From an uncultured Desulfobulbaceae bacterium (GTDB lineage: Bacteria > Desulfobacterota > Desulfobulbia > Desulfobulbales > Desulfocapsaceae), in NCBI GenBank assembly GCA_947311315.1, contig CAMZKN010000059.1, positions 1 through 47,377 on the forward strand: DNA of 47,377 nucleotides, written 5' to 3'. Positions within the stretch are counted from its first letter, which is position 1. Each line of letters starts with the position of its first letter. Below the pieces are notes generated by a model. That model was not told where the DNA came from and made no database searches. It was given only the letters and a program-made list of their open reading frames with translations. Both the position numbers and the translations under genes were made by a program. Of this stretch, positions 24,045 to 32,210 are shown piece by piece.

Positions 24045-26017
24045 GCTGGATGGCAAAGCTTTATGAAACATATGAGGCGGGAACAGCATTAGATTTACCA
24101 GATACTGAAAAACCAATGCCAATTAACCATACTTTGCAAAATGCCCATATTAAGATTGTAATTGATAGTAACGGCATATTTAAACGAGCTGAAACACTAG
24201 AAAAAACCCAAATTGTGTTACCAGCCACAGAAAAATCGGCAGGAAGAAGCAGCGGGGAAGCACCACATCCTTTAGCGGATAAAATTCAGTATATTGCCAA
24301 AGATTACGCCCACTATAACGGTACCAAAAAACCATATTTTGAAGGATACAAAAAGCAACTGGGCGACTGGTGCGATTCACCGTTTGCTACCTCGGCGGCT
24401 TATGCCGTTTATTCTTACATACAACAGGGCTGTGTTGTACACGATTTGATCGAAGCCCAAATACTTTACGTGGACGAAAAAGATCATTTATTACAGAAAT
24501 GGCCTTTTGAAGTTAACGAAAACAATCCGATTCCACCCATATTCAAAATTCTCCCTAAAGAAAAAGGAAAAATTGAAGTGGGATCGGCGCTTGTTTGCTG
24601 GGCTGTTGAAGACCGGGAAAATCTCAGTAGTAACACATGGACTGACCCTGAGGTACAACAAAGCTGGATCAAATTTAATTCCACAAACGCAGGAAACAAA
24701 GGACTCTGTTTTGCGTCCGGAGAAGAACAACCTTTAGCTGTAAATCATCCTGCTAAATTAAGACACACCGGAGATAAAGCCAAACTCATTTCAGCAAATG
24801 ACACCTCAGGGTTTACCTTCCGTGGACGTTTAATAACAGGAGCACAATCAGTTGGAATTGGCCAGGAGATCACCCAGAAAGCGCACAATGCTTTAAGCTG
24901 GCTCATTGCTCGCCAAGGCTATCGAAACGGAGATCAGGTTTATATCGCCTGGGCCGTATCAGGTAAAAAAATCCCGAAACCACTCATGGATCCCTGGGCG
25001 GAATTAAATAAAGAAATCACTATTCAAAAGGAAATAGCGCAACCAACCTCACAAGACAAAGATCATTCCGTCGATGTGGGAGAATTTTTTGCCCACCAGT
25101 TCAATAAATATCTGGCAGGGTATCGAGTAGAACTTGAAGCAACAGAGCAAATTATAGTAATGGGCCTGGACTCTGCAACACCCGGCAGAATGGGTATAAT
25201 CTATTACAGAGAACTTTTTGCAAGTGAATTTTTGGATCGTCTTCAATCCTGGCACAACGAATTTGCCTGGCCCCAACGCCATATCAAAGAATACCCCAAC
25301 CCCAAAAACAATAAAAAAATGGTTAGAAAAACGGTATGGCCTGTCAGTAGCCCTGTTCCGCGAAATATTGCCGACGCCGCTTATGGAGACATACTGAAAA
25401 GTAATAAAACTTTAGCAAAAAACATACTGGAACGTATACTGCCCTGCATTGTCGATGGTTCTCCCTTTCCCGAAGATATATTACTTGCAGCCGTTCGTCG
25501 AGCCTCCAATCGTAATAATTGTGAAAAATGGGAATGGGAAAGAAACCTTGGTATTGCTTGTGCTCTATTTAAAGGCTTCTACCTCCGACACCGGGTTAAA
25601 CAAAAAAGGAGAAACTATACCATGGCATTAGAAGAAGAAAGCAATTCGCGCGATTACCTCTATGGCCGCCTCTTGGCAATAGCAGAGAAAATTGAAGAAA
25701 TTGCTCTAAATGTTGCAGGAGAAAAAAGACCAACAAACGCAGCGCGATTAATGCAGCGTTTTGCTGATCGCCCCTTCTCGACATGGCGAAACATCGAACT
25801 GAGCCTCCAGCCATCCATACAGAGGTTGCAGGGGCAACGAGCCGGATTCTTAACAAATCGGAAAAAAGAGATGGATCAAATACTGGCATTATTTTCATCC
25901 GATGACTTTACCAGTGATAAACCGTTATCAGGAGAATTCTTACTCGGCTTCCATTGCCAGATTCAATACTGGCGAAATCTGGATACAATCAAAAATGACA
26001 ACAAAGAAGGAGTTTAG
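24041..26017 (+). CDS. cas8c: Cas8c (Csd1), large subunit of type I-C Cascade
   Basis: 658-residue large subunit that recognises the PAM and positions Cas3. Recognised by position between cas5c and cas7c, by length, and by family-like segments such as MSWMAKLYETYEAG at the start, KGLCFASGEEQPLAVNHPAKLR in the middle and the C-terminal helical region with ALEEESNSRDYLYGRLLAIAE. The last 131 codons contain an internal start that probably makes Cas11c (see 25622). The stop lies four bases before the cas7c ATG. Confidence 0.93.
   Translation: MSWMAKLYETYEAGTALDLPDTEKPMPINHTLQNAHIKIVIDSNGIFKRAETLEKTQIVLPATEKSAGRSSGEAPHPLADKIQYIAKDYAHYNGTKKPYFEGYKKQLGDWCDSPFATSAAYAVYSYIQQGCVVHDLIEAQILYVDEKDHLLQKWPFEVNENNPIPPIFKILPKEKGKIEVGSALVCWAVEDRENLSSNTWTDPEVQQSWIKFNSTNAGNKGLCFASGEEQPLAVNHPAKLRHTGDKAKLISANDTSGFTFRGRLITGAQSVGIGQEITQKAHNALSWLIARQGYRNGDQVYIAWAVSGKKIPKPLMDPWAELNKEITIQKEIAQPTSQDKDHSVDVGEFFAHQFNKYLAGYRVELEATEQIIVMGLDSATPGRMGIIYYRELFASEFLDRLQSWHNEFAWPQRHIKEYPNPKNNKKMVRKTVWPVSSPVPRNIADAAYGDILKSNKTLAKNILERILPCIVDGSPFPEDILLAAVRRASNRNNCEKWEWERNLGIACALFKGFYLRHRVKQKRRNYTMALEEESNSRDYLYGRLLAIAEKIEEIALNVAGEKRPTNAARLMQRFADRPFSTWRNIELSLQPSIQRLQGQRAGFLTNRKKEMDQILALFSSDDFTSDKPLSGEFLLGFHCQIQYWRNLDTIKNDNKEGV
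25622..26017 (+). CDS. cas11c: Cas11c small subunit from an internal start in cas8c
   Basis: Inside cas8c an AAGGAG at 25606-25611 lies ten bases before an in-frame ATG at 25622. The resulting 131-residue helical protein (MALEEESNSRDYLYGRLLAI to the cas8c stop) is the size of known I-C small subunits. Internal translation of Cas11 from cas8c is established for type I-C systems. That it happens here is inferred from the Shine-Dalgarno site. Confidence 0.7.
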   Translation: MALEEESNSRDYLYGRLLAIAEKIEEIALNVAGEKRPTNAARLMQRFADRPFSTWRNIELSLQPSIQRLQGQRAGFLTNRKKEMDQILALFSSDDFTSDKPLSGEFLLGFHCQIQYWRNLDTIKNDNKEGV

Positions 26018-26021
26018 AAAG

Positions 26022-26861
26022 ATGAGTTTAGAAAATAAATTTGACTTTGCCATTATGTTCAGTGTGAAACATGCAAACCCAAATGGAGATCCTCTCAATG
26101 GCAATCGCCCTCGTATCGACTATGAAGGCTATGGAGAAGTCACGGATGTCTGTATCAAAAGAAAAATTCGTGACCGGCTTCAGGAAAATGGCCACGCAAT
26201 TTTTGTCCAATCTGATGAAAAAAAAATTGACGGTATGCCCAGTTTAAAGGCCCGCGCCGAATCAGAAGAATTTGGGCTAGGTAAAGATACCTTCAATCGT
26301 AAAAAAACAAGCCCGGATGAAGCAGCCAGAAAAGCTTGCCGAAAATGGCTGGATGTTCGTAGCTTTGGGCAACTTTTTGCGTTTAAAAGTGAATCAAAGG
26401 ACGGTGTGTCCATTCCAATTCGTGGGCCGGTATCTATTCAGTCCGCATTCAGTGTTGAACCTGTAAGTGTAACCAGCACACAAATTACCAAAAGCGTAAG
26501 CGGTGAAGGAGATGGCACAAAAAAGAGCTCTGACACAATGGGTATGAAGCATCGTGTGGATCAGGCAATCTATGTCACCTTTGGAAGTATGAATCCTCAA
26601 CTTTCCGAACGTACCGGTTTTAACAACAGTGATGCAGAGACAATAAAATCTGTGTTACCAAAACTTTTTGAAGGAGACGCATCTTCTGCAAGACCCGAGG
26701 GCAGTATGGCGGTTGAGAAAGTAATATGGTGGCAGCACAATAGTAAATCGGGCCAATATTCCTCTGCCAAAGTACACCGTACTCTGCATGTTGAAAATGA
26801 TGGTAATTTCACACTCAATAATTTATCCGGCTTAGAGCCTGAAATTATCGATGGTTTTTAA
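26022..26861 (+). CDS. cas7c: Cas7c (Csd2), Cascade backbone subunit
   Basis: RAMP-fold backbone that polymerises along the crRNA. 279 residues, with the typical Csd2 start FDFAIMFSVKHANPNGDPLNGNRPR and IRGPVSIQSAFSVEPV with TSTQITKSVS in the middle. The ATG at 26022 has GAAGG about eleven bases upstream and follows the cas8c stop by four bases. The longer open frame from 25902 would overlap cas8c and is rejected. Unlike standard I-C loci, the next gene is a RhuM/Fic gene rather than cas4. Confidence 0.95.
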   Translation: MSLENKFDFAIMFSVKHANPNGDPLNGNRPRIDYEGYGEVTDVCIKRKIRDRLQENGHAIFVQSDEKKIDGMPSLKARAESEEFGLGKDTFNRKKTSPDEAARKACRKWLDVRSFGQLFAFKSESKDGVSIPIRGPVSIQSAFSVEPVSVTSTQITKSVSGEGDGTKKSSDTMGMKHRVDQAIYVTFGSMNPQLSERTGFNNSDAETIKSVLPKLFEGDASSARPEGSMAVEKVIWWQHNSKSGQYSSAKVHRTLHVENDGNFTLNNLSGLEPEIIDGF

Positions 26862-26862
26862 C

Positions 26863-27867
26863 ATGAAGGAAGACAAAAACAAAGAATCAGCCATGGAATT
26901 TGGCAACATCATACTATATCAAACCGAGAACGGAGTGGAAGCTGTAAACGTCCGTCTAGTCAACGATACTGTCTGGCTAAACCAAGCGCAAATGACTGAT
27001 CTGTTCCAGCGGAACAAACGAACTGTTTCGGAACATATCCGCAATGTATTTAAAGAAGAGGAACTGAACGAGAAGGCAGTTGTCCGGAAATTCCGGACAA
27101 CTGCAAATGATGGAAAAACATACCAGGTAAATTTCTACAATCTCGATGTAATTATTTCCGTGGGCTATCGGGTAAAATCAAAACAGGGTACCCGTTTTCG
27201 TATATGGGCGACATCGATCCTCAGGGATCATCTGGTAAAGGGATATACTTTAAATCAACGTCGCCTTGCAGAAACCGGGATTAGTGAAGCGCAGCAGGTG
27301 TTGACGCTCCTGTCCAATACCCTGGTCAGCCAGAATCTGATTACCGACGAGGGCCAATCTGTGCTTGATGTTGTTAACCGTTATGCAAAGACATGGCAGC
27401 TTTTATGGCAGTACGATGAAGATAATTTTCCTGCTACAAAACCTCAACAGGCTTCAAGCGAAACATTTGAAGTTGACATGGTTCGAACAGCCATAGATTC
27501 TTTAAAACAAGAGCTGACAGCAAAGGGAGAAGCAACAAATATATTCGGCAATGAACGAAACGATAATCTTGCCGGAATCATTGGCGCTATCCAACAGACA
27601 TTTGGCGGGCAGGATCTTTACCCCTCCACTGAAGAAAAAGCTGCCAATCTTCTCTATTTCGTTGTCAAAGACCATCCCTTTACCGATGGTAATAAACGGA
27701 TAGGCTCCTTTCTTTTCATTTTATTTCTACAGATTAACGGATTACTCGACAAAAGACAGTTTGATAGCAGCGCACTGGTTGCATTAACCCTGCTTACGGC
27801 TGCAAGTGCCCCCAAACAAAAAGATGTATTGATCCGGCTTATCGTTAACCTGCTCTCTGTGGAATAA
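26863..27867 (+). CDS. RhuM-Fic/Doc fusion protein inside the cas operon
   Basis: About 334 residues with two parts. The N-terminal half is the RhuM-type domain (IILYQTENGVEAVNVRLVND, WLNQAQMTDLFQRNKRTVSE, YNLDVIISVGYRVKSKQGTR), which has a helix-turn-helix-like element and is common in bacterial and phage proteins of unclear function. The C-terminal half is a Fic/Doc domain with the catalytic motif HPFTDGNKRIGSF near 27673-27711; Fic proteins transfer AMP or phosphate to targets. The start at 26863 lies one base after the cas7c stop; 26851 and 26893 are alternatives. It is followed ten bases later by cas4, so it is cotranscribed with the CRISPR genes. The target, any antitoxin partner and any CRISPR role are unknown. 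Confidence 0.88.
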   Translation: MKEDKNKESAMEFGNIILYQTENGVEAVNVRLVNDTVWLNQAQMTDLFQRNKRTVSEHIRNVFKEEELNEKAVVRKFRTTANDGKTYQVNFYNLDVIISVGYRVKSKQGTRFRIWATSILRDHLVKGYTLNQRRLAETGISEAQQVLTLLSNTLVSQNLITDEGQSVLDVVNRYAKTWQLLWQYDEDNFPATKPQQASSETFEVDMVRTAIDSLKQELTAKGEATNIFGNERNDNLAGIIGAIQQTFGGQDLYPSTEEKAANLLYFVVKDHPFTDGNKRIGSFLFILFLQINGLLDKRQFDSSALVALTLLTAASAPKQKDVLIRLIVNLLSVE

Positions 27868-27877
27868 AGGATCGACT

Positions 27878-28507
27878 ATGTACAGTGAAGACGATCTACT
27901 GATGCTTTCTGCTCTTCAACACCTCCTGTTTTGCCCACGTCAATGTGCGCTCATCCATATCGAGCAACAGTGGGCTGAAAACCTCTTTACAGCAGAAGGC
28001 CGTGTCCTGCATGAACGGGTTCATACCGCCGCCATGGAATCACGCCGCAGAATCAAGGTTGAATTTGATGTACCTCTTCGTTCCCTGCGACTTGGCATAA
28101 TTGGGCGTGGTGATATTGTTGAATTTCACATGCAGGATGATAAGCAGTGGCTCCCCTTCCCTGTAGAATATAAACGAGGCCGGGAAAAACAAGATAATTC
28201 GGACAAGGTTCAGCTTTGTGCCCAGGCCATATGTCTTGAAGAAATGCTGAACACAACTGTTCCTGCGGGAGCACTCTATTACGGCAAAAAGAAACGGCGA
28301 ATGAAAATTGTCTTTGACCAGGATTTACGCCAGGAAAACACGACTACATCAGCCAAACTGCATGGCCTGATAGAAAGTGGCGTGACACCTGAACCACAAT
28401 ACAGGCCTGCCTGTAAAAGCTGTTCGTTTGTCGATACATGCCTGCCGCAAGCTATGGGAAAGAAAAACAACGTTGAAAAGTACATGGAGAAAATTTTATC
28501 ACCATGA
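27878..28507 (+). CDS. cas4: Cas4 adaptation nuclease
   Basis: RecB-like nuclease of 209 residues that trims prespacers and selects PAM-bearing ones with Cas1-Cas2. Iron-sulfur ligands are visible: one cysteine in the LLFCPRQC N-terminal region and a cluster CKSCSFVDTC at the C-terminus. The nuclease core includes GRGDIVEF and PVEYKRGR, where D, E and K form the RecB-type active site. The stop overlaps the cas1 start (ATGA), showing coupling. Confidence 0.95.
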   Translation: MYSEDDLLMLSALQHLLFCPRQCALIHIEQQWAENLFTAEGRVLHERVHTAAMESRRRIKVEFDVPLRSLRLGIIGRGDIVEFHMQDDKQWLPFPVEYKRGREKQDNSDKVQLCAQAICLEEMLNTTVPAGALYYGKKKRRMKIVFDQDLRQENTTTSAKLHGLIESGVTPEPQYRPACKSCSFVDTCLPQAMGKKNNVEKYMEKILSP

Positions 28508-29532
28508 AAAAACATCTCAATACTCTTTTTGTCACAACCCAGGGGGCCTATCTTGCCAAAGATGGGGAAACTGTAGCGGTACGAATTGAAAAAGAGGTTA
28601 AACTTCGTATTCCCGTCCATACCCTTGAAGGTATTGTCTGCTTTGGTAATGTTGGTTGCAGCCCTTTTCTTATGGGTTTTTGTGCCGGACGTGACGTATC
28701 CATCTCTTTTCTTACCGAATATGGCCGTTTTCTGGCAAGAGTCGTCGGTCCGATGTCCGGTAACGTGCTGCTGCGCCGAGAGCAGTATAGACGGGCGGAC
28801 GATCTTGAATTTTCAGCCGGAGTGAGCAGGGCCTTTCTCACCGGCAAAATTATCAACTGTCGAACGGTTCTCCAGCGGGTTATCCGCGACCATCGAAATA
28901 AGGTTGACGTCTCTGCTGTTGAAGAGGCTATCAAAAGATTAAACACCTCAGTACGCCAATTACAAAAAGAATTTGATCTTGATGCAATCCGTGGCATTGA
29001 AGGGGATGCGGCCCATGTCTATTTTGGTGCCTTTGATCACCTTATAATTCGCAATAAAAAGGATTTTTTCTTCCACCAGCGCAGCAGACGACCACCACTG
29101 GACAGAATTAATTGCCTGCTCTCATTTCTCTACACTCTTATTATGCACGATGTCCGCTCCGCACTGGAATGTACGGGCCTTGACCCCGCTGTGGGATTTC
29201 TCCACCGTGATCGTCCAGGGCGCCCCGGATTGGCCCTTGATCTTATGGAAGAATTTCGCCCCATGGCAGATCGCCTCGCCCTGTCTCTTATCAATCTTGG
29301 CCAATTACAGGAAAAAGATTTTACTGTCAGCGAAGCGGGCGGTGTCCGCATGAAAGATGAAGCAAGAAAAACCCTGCTGGTAAGCTATCAAAAGAGGAAA
29401 CAGGACGTTATGCAACACCCTTTTCTTGAGAAAAAGCTCCCGCTTGGCCTGTTTTTTCAAATTCAAGCCTTACTTCTGGCCCGGTATTTACGAAATGATA
29501 TTGATGGATATCCTCCCATGATATGGAGATAA
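28504..29532 (+). CDS. cas1: Cas1 integrase, type I-C
   Basis: Metal-dependent integrase of 342 residues that inserts new spacers at the leader end. The catalytic glutamate lies in GIEGDAAHVYFGAF, the histidine in GFLHRDRPGRPGLALDLMEEF, and the following aspartate/glutamate (LDLMEEFRP) complete the site. The N-terminal beta domain begins LNTLFVTTQGAYLAKDGE. It overlaps cas4 by four bases and precedes cas2 by three. Confidence 0.97.
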   Translation: MKKHLNTLFVTTQGAYLAKDGETVAVRIEKEVKLRIPVHTLEGIVCFGNVGCSPFLMGFCAGRDVSISFLTEYGRFLARVVGPMSGNVLLRREQYRRADDLEFSAGVSRAFLTGKIINCRTVLQRVIRDHRNKVDVSAVEEAIKRLNTSVRQLQKEFDLDAIRGIEGDAAHVYFGAFDHLIIRNKKDFFFHQRSRRPPLDRINCLLSFLYTLIMHDVRSALECTGLDPAVGFLHRDRPGRPGLALDLMEEFRPMADRLALSLINLGQLQEKDFTVSEAGGVRMKDEARKTLLVSYQKRKQDVMQHPFLEKKLPLGLFFQIQALLLARYLRNDIDGYPPMIWR

Positions 29533-29535
29533 CAT

Positions 29536-29826
29536 ATGTTTGTTCTGGTAAGTTACGATGTTAAGACCAGTGAAGAAGGTGGCGCCAGACGACTGCGACG
29601 GGTGGCAAAGGTGTGCACAAATTTTGGTCAGCGTGTACAATACTCTGTATTTGAATGCATTGTAGACCCGGCCCAATGGACTATGATGCGACAAAAACTA
29701 ATCGCTGAAATTGATGAAAAATCCGATAGCCTTCGCTTTTATTTCCTTGGCTCCAACTGGAAAAACAAAGTTGAACATATCGGTGCAAAAAAATCTTTAG
29801 ATCAGGAGGGCCCATTAATTATTTAA
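29536..29826 (+). CDS. cas2: Cas2 adaptation protein
   Basis: 96-residue ferredoxin-fold protein that bridges Cas1 dimers. The N-terminus MFVLVSYDVKT carries the conserved aspartate after the first strand, and QRVQYSVFECIVDPAQW is the usual Cas2 core. It ends the cas operon, and the CRISPR leader follows. Confidence 0.97.
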   Translation: MFVLVSYDVKTSEEGGARRLRRVAKVCTNFGQRVQYSVFECIVDPAQWTMMRQKLIAEIDEKSDSLRFYFLGSNWKNKVEHIGAKKSLDQEGPLII

Positions 29827-29836
29827 ACAAAAAAAC

Positions 29837-29884
29837 GTTCTGCGAACCTGCCATAAACAGAAAAGGCCCGTAGGCTCGCAGAAC
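29837..29884. other. Inverted repeat after cas2
   Basis: GTTCTGCGAACC and GGCTCGCAGAAC form a 12-base stem with one mismatch and a 24-base loop. There is no T run after it, so it is not a normal terminator. It marks the start of the region between cas2 and the array. Confidence 0.55.
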
Positions 29885-29908
29885 CAGTACCGCATTAACC
29901 TTAAACTT

Positions 29909-29964
29909 GTTTTTGCGTTATAAGCCTTGTGAGAAATCTCTCACACAAAGATGTTCGCAAAAAC
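29909..29964. promoter_or_regulatory. Nested dyad in the CRISPR leader
   Basis: Outer arms GTTTTTGCG and CGCAAAAAC pair perfectly over nine bases and enclose an inner dyad TTGTGAGA / TCTCACACAA. The element ends 42 bases before the first repeat, inside the expected leader. It could bind a regulator or leader-recognition factor, but that is inference. Confidence 0.5.
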
Positions 29965-30006
29965 AACAATTTTAACTCAATCCTATCAGTACATTATGGA
30001 TTGACT

Positions 30007-30297
30007 GTCGCCCCTTCACGGGGGCGTGGATTGAAACAAATACGCAGGACTAAGATTAAAGATATGTTTGGGTCGCCCCTTCACGGGGGCGTGGATTGAA
30101 ACAATATGTTATGAATTGGTCTCAAGTCGATTGTACGTCGCCCCTTCACGGGGGCGTGGATTGAAACGTGCCACATCATGGAAAATCCCCATGAGGACAT
30201 CCGTCGCCCCTTCACGGGGGCGTGGATTGAAACTGTAATAATCATATGTTCAGCTGCTTTTGCTATGTCGCCCCTTCACGTGGGCGTGGATTGAAGC
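30007..30297 (+). CRISPR. Type I-C CRISPR array, five repeats and four spacers
   Basis: Repeats of 31 bases begin at 30007, 30072, 30137, 30203 and 30267. Each starts GTCGCCCCTTCACG and ends GTGGATTGAAAC, with a GCCCC/GGGGC stem. Spacers are 34, 34, 35 and 33 bases. The last repeat differs at two positions (ACGTGGGC in place of ACGGGGGC, and GAAGC at the end), which marks it as the trailer end and puts the leader on the cas2 side. The ATTGAAAC 3' handle is typical of type I-C. Targets cannot be assigned without a search. Confidence 0.97.
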
Positions 30298-30342
30298 CCA
30301 CCTCCAGTTACTCCGAAGACAACACAGCAAAACGCACCAATA

Positions 30343-30372
30343 TTGACAAGGTAGCCCATGTGGGCTATTGCT
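30343..30372 (+). promoter_or_regulatory. Promoter and operator of the DinJ-like antitoxin gene
   Basis: A TTGACA at 30343-30348 is followed by a seven-base-arm dyad TAGCCCA-TG-TGGGCTA at 30352-30367. A weak -10 (TATTGC) lies 17 bases after the -35. A dyad between -35 and -10 is the normal place for autorepression by an antitoxin. A strong AGGAGG lies before the ATG at 30391. Confidence 0.65.
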
Positions 30373-30390
30373 TGAACAGGAGGTAACATT

Positions 30391-30651
30391 ATGGCAAAAT
30401 CAGCAACAGTAAGAGCTCGCATAGAACCTAAGTTGAAAGCAGAAGTAGAGACACTGTTTCATCAGCTAGGCCTTTCTACCACTGAAGCAATTAATATTTT
30501 TTACAACCAGGTGCAGTTACGAAAAGGACTACCCTTCAGTGTTGTTGTGCCCAACAAAACAACAAAGCAAACATTCAAGGATACCGATGCTGGAAAGAAC
30601 TTGACCCAGTGCGATAGCGTTGATGATATGTTTGATAAACTGGGTATTTAA
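30391..30651 (+). CDS. RelB/DinJ-family antitoxin
   Basis: 86-residue ribbon-helix-helix protein. The N-terminus SATVRARIEPKLKAEVETLF and GLSTTEAINIFYNQV are the DinJ signature, and the C-terminal part (NKTTKQTFKDTDAGKN) would wrap the toxin. It represses its own promoter in known systems. An AGGAGG ribosome site precedes the ATG. The stop abuts the ATG of a YafQ-like toxin that is truncated, so this antitoxin may now be an orphan. Confidence 0.9.
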   Translation: MAKSATVRARIEPKLKAEVETLFHQLGLSTTEAINIFYNQVQLRKGLPFSVVVPNKTTKQTFKDTDAGKNLTQCDSVDDMFDKLGI

Positions 30652-30827
30652 ATGCTTCATCCAACATACACCAGACAGTTTGAGTGCGATCTCAAAAAAA
30701 TGTTAAAGAGAGGGAAAGATAAAGAGAAAATAAACAAATAATCGAGTTGCTTATCCGTACCTTCTCCAAAAGTTGTGGTAGAACAACAACTGGATCCCCG
30801 ATAAAAACCTTCGGGGATGACACTTGA
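30652..30827 (+). pseudogene. Remnant of a YafQ-like mRNA interferase toxin
   Basis: An ATG directly after the antitoxin stop gives MLHPTYTRQFECDLKKMLKR and GKDKEKINK, which match the N-terminus of YafQ toxins, then a stop at 30739-30741. A -1 shift at the AAA before the stop continues with IIELLI, as in intact YafQ, but the rest of that frame (to the stop at 30825-30827) is unlike the family and the catalytic histidines are missing. The toxin is therefore broken by a frameshift and loss of its 3' part. A small hairpin ATCCCCG/CGGGGAT at 30794-30818 lies in the tail. Confidence 0.75.
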
Positions 30828-30902
30828 AGAAGTTACAAGAGCAACTCTCAACCATTTAAAATGGCACCACCTTTCTCTGGATTTTCTGAGGTTCTATTTC
30901 CT

Positions 30903-32210
30903 ATGACACAACAAACAAAAAGAACAGTGGGCCTGCCAGGTGCCATTTCAATTGGTATCGGAGGCATGGTAGGTGGAGGGATTTTTGCCGTACTCGGAGA
31001 GGCTGTTTCTCTGGCTCACGGGGCAACGGCTGTCGCCTTTTTAATTGCCGGAATCGTCGCCCTGCTAACATCTTATTCTTACGCAAAACTATCGGTACAC
31101 TACCAGAACCGGGGCGGCACAGTCGTCTTTATTGATCACGCATTCGGCCACAATCTTCTGTCTGGCAGCGTCAATATCATGCTCTGGCTCAGTTATCTGG
31201 TAACCATATCCCTCTATGCATCTGCCTTTGCCTCCTATGCTCAGGTTTTCTTTCCGAAAGATTCCGGCCCCTGGCTATATCACGTATTAATCAGCCTGGC
31301 CATTTTGCTGCCAACCGGCATAAATATCATCAGTGCCTCATTGGTCAGTAAATCTGAAACCATTATAGTACTCATTAAAGTTGTATTGCTGGTGCTGATT
31401 ATTGTCTCGGGAATATTTTATGTCGACGTAGACCGTCTGTCACCGACACAATGGGCAGGCCCGCTTACCATCATTGCAGCAGGAATGATTATTTTTGTGG
31501 CCTTTGAAGGCTTTGAGCTTATCGCCAACTCTGCAGAAGAGATTAAAAATCCAACATCTAATCTGCCCAGGGCTTTTTACGGTTCGGTGATATTTGTCAT
31601 TCTTTTATATATTCTGATTTCAATTGTAACAGTAGGAACCGTACCGGAACACCAGCTCCTGCAAGCCAAAGATTATGCTCTGGCACTTGCGGCCAAACCA
31701 GCCCTGGGGCAGACAGGTTTTACAATCGTAGCTATTGCAGCACTGCTCTCAACATTCTCAGCTATAAATGCAACAGTGTACGGCAATGCAAGGCTAGGTT
31801 ATTTTCTGGCCAAAGAAGGTGAAATACCCAGGGCCCTGAGCAGACAAAAAAGAAATATTCCAATCGATGGCGTGTTAACCACAGCCGGCCTCAGTCTGAT
31901 TATCGCCAACTCAATCGATTTAACAGAGATCGCCATTATCGGCAGTGCCGGATTTTTGCTCATTTTCGCTCTGGTCAATATCAGTGCGTGCAAGCTCGGC
32001 ACAACAATACACGCCAGCAGGATGGTGACGGCAACGGCATCGTTTGCATGTATCAGCGCCCTGGGGATGCTGATAATCCATACATATTCCAGTAATCCAC
32101 AAGCGGTATGGGTGTTTTTGTTCTTTATCTGTGCTTCGATTCTCTTTGAATTCGGCTATGGCATTTTCATACGTGGTCATTATTTTCAACGCCCGTACAA
32201 AAAGTATTAA
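30903..32210 (+). CDS. APC-family amino acid permease
   Basis: Polytopic membrane transporter of about 435 residues with twelve or so helices. The first helix has the APC glycine signature GAISIGIGGMVGGGIFAVLG, and helix 6 carries FVAFEGFELIANSAEEIKNP, the usual unwound segment. The ATG at 30903 is preferred over 30861 because it starts right before the KRTVGLPGAISIG family start. The substrate is not determined by sequence. Its 3' end overlaps the convergent histidine kinase gene by four bases, and no terminator is visible between them. Confidence 0.88.
   Translation: MTQQTKRTVGLPGAISIGIGGMVGGGIFAVLGEAVSLAHGATAVAFLIAGIVALLTSYSYAKLSVHYQNRGGTVVFIDHAFGHNLLSGSVNIMLWLSYLVTISLYASAFASYAQVFFPKDSGPWLYHVLISLAILLPTGINIISASLVSKSETIIVLIKVVLLVLIIVSGIFYVDVDRLSPTQWAGPLTIIAAGMIIFVAFEGFELIANSAEEIKNPTSNLPRAFYGSVIFVILLYILISIVTVGTVPEHQLLQAKDYALALAAKPALGQTGFTIVAIAALLSTFSAINATVYGNARLGYFLAKEGEIPRALSRQKRNIPIDGVLTTAGLSLIIANSIDLTEIAIIGSAGFLLIFALVNISACKLGTTIHASRMVTATASFACISALGMLIIHTYSSNPQAVWVFLFFICASILFEFGYGIFIRGHYFQRPYKKY

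Noticed and set aside
25902..26021. N-terminal extension of Cas7c to 25902
   Set aside because: The extension lies wholly inside cas8c in another frame, and the family start is at 26022 with its own ribosome site.
29837..29884. Stem after cas2 as a rho-independent terminator
   Set aside because: No T run follows on either strand and the loop is 24 bases long, so it was listed only as an inverted repeat.
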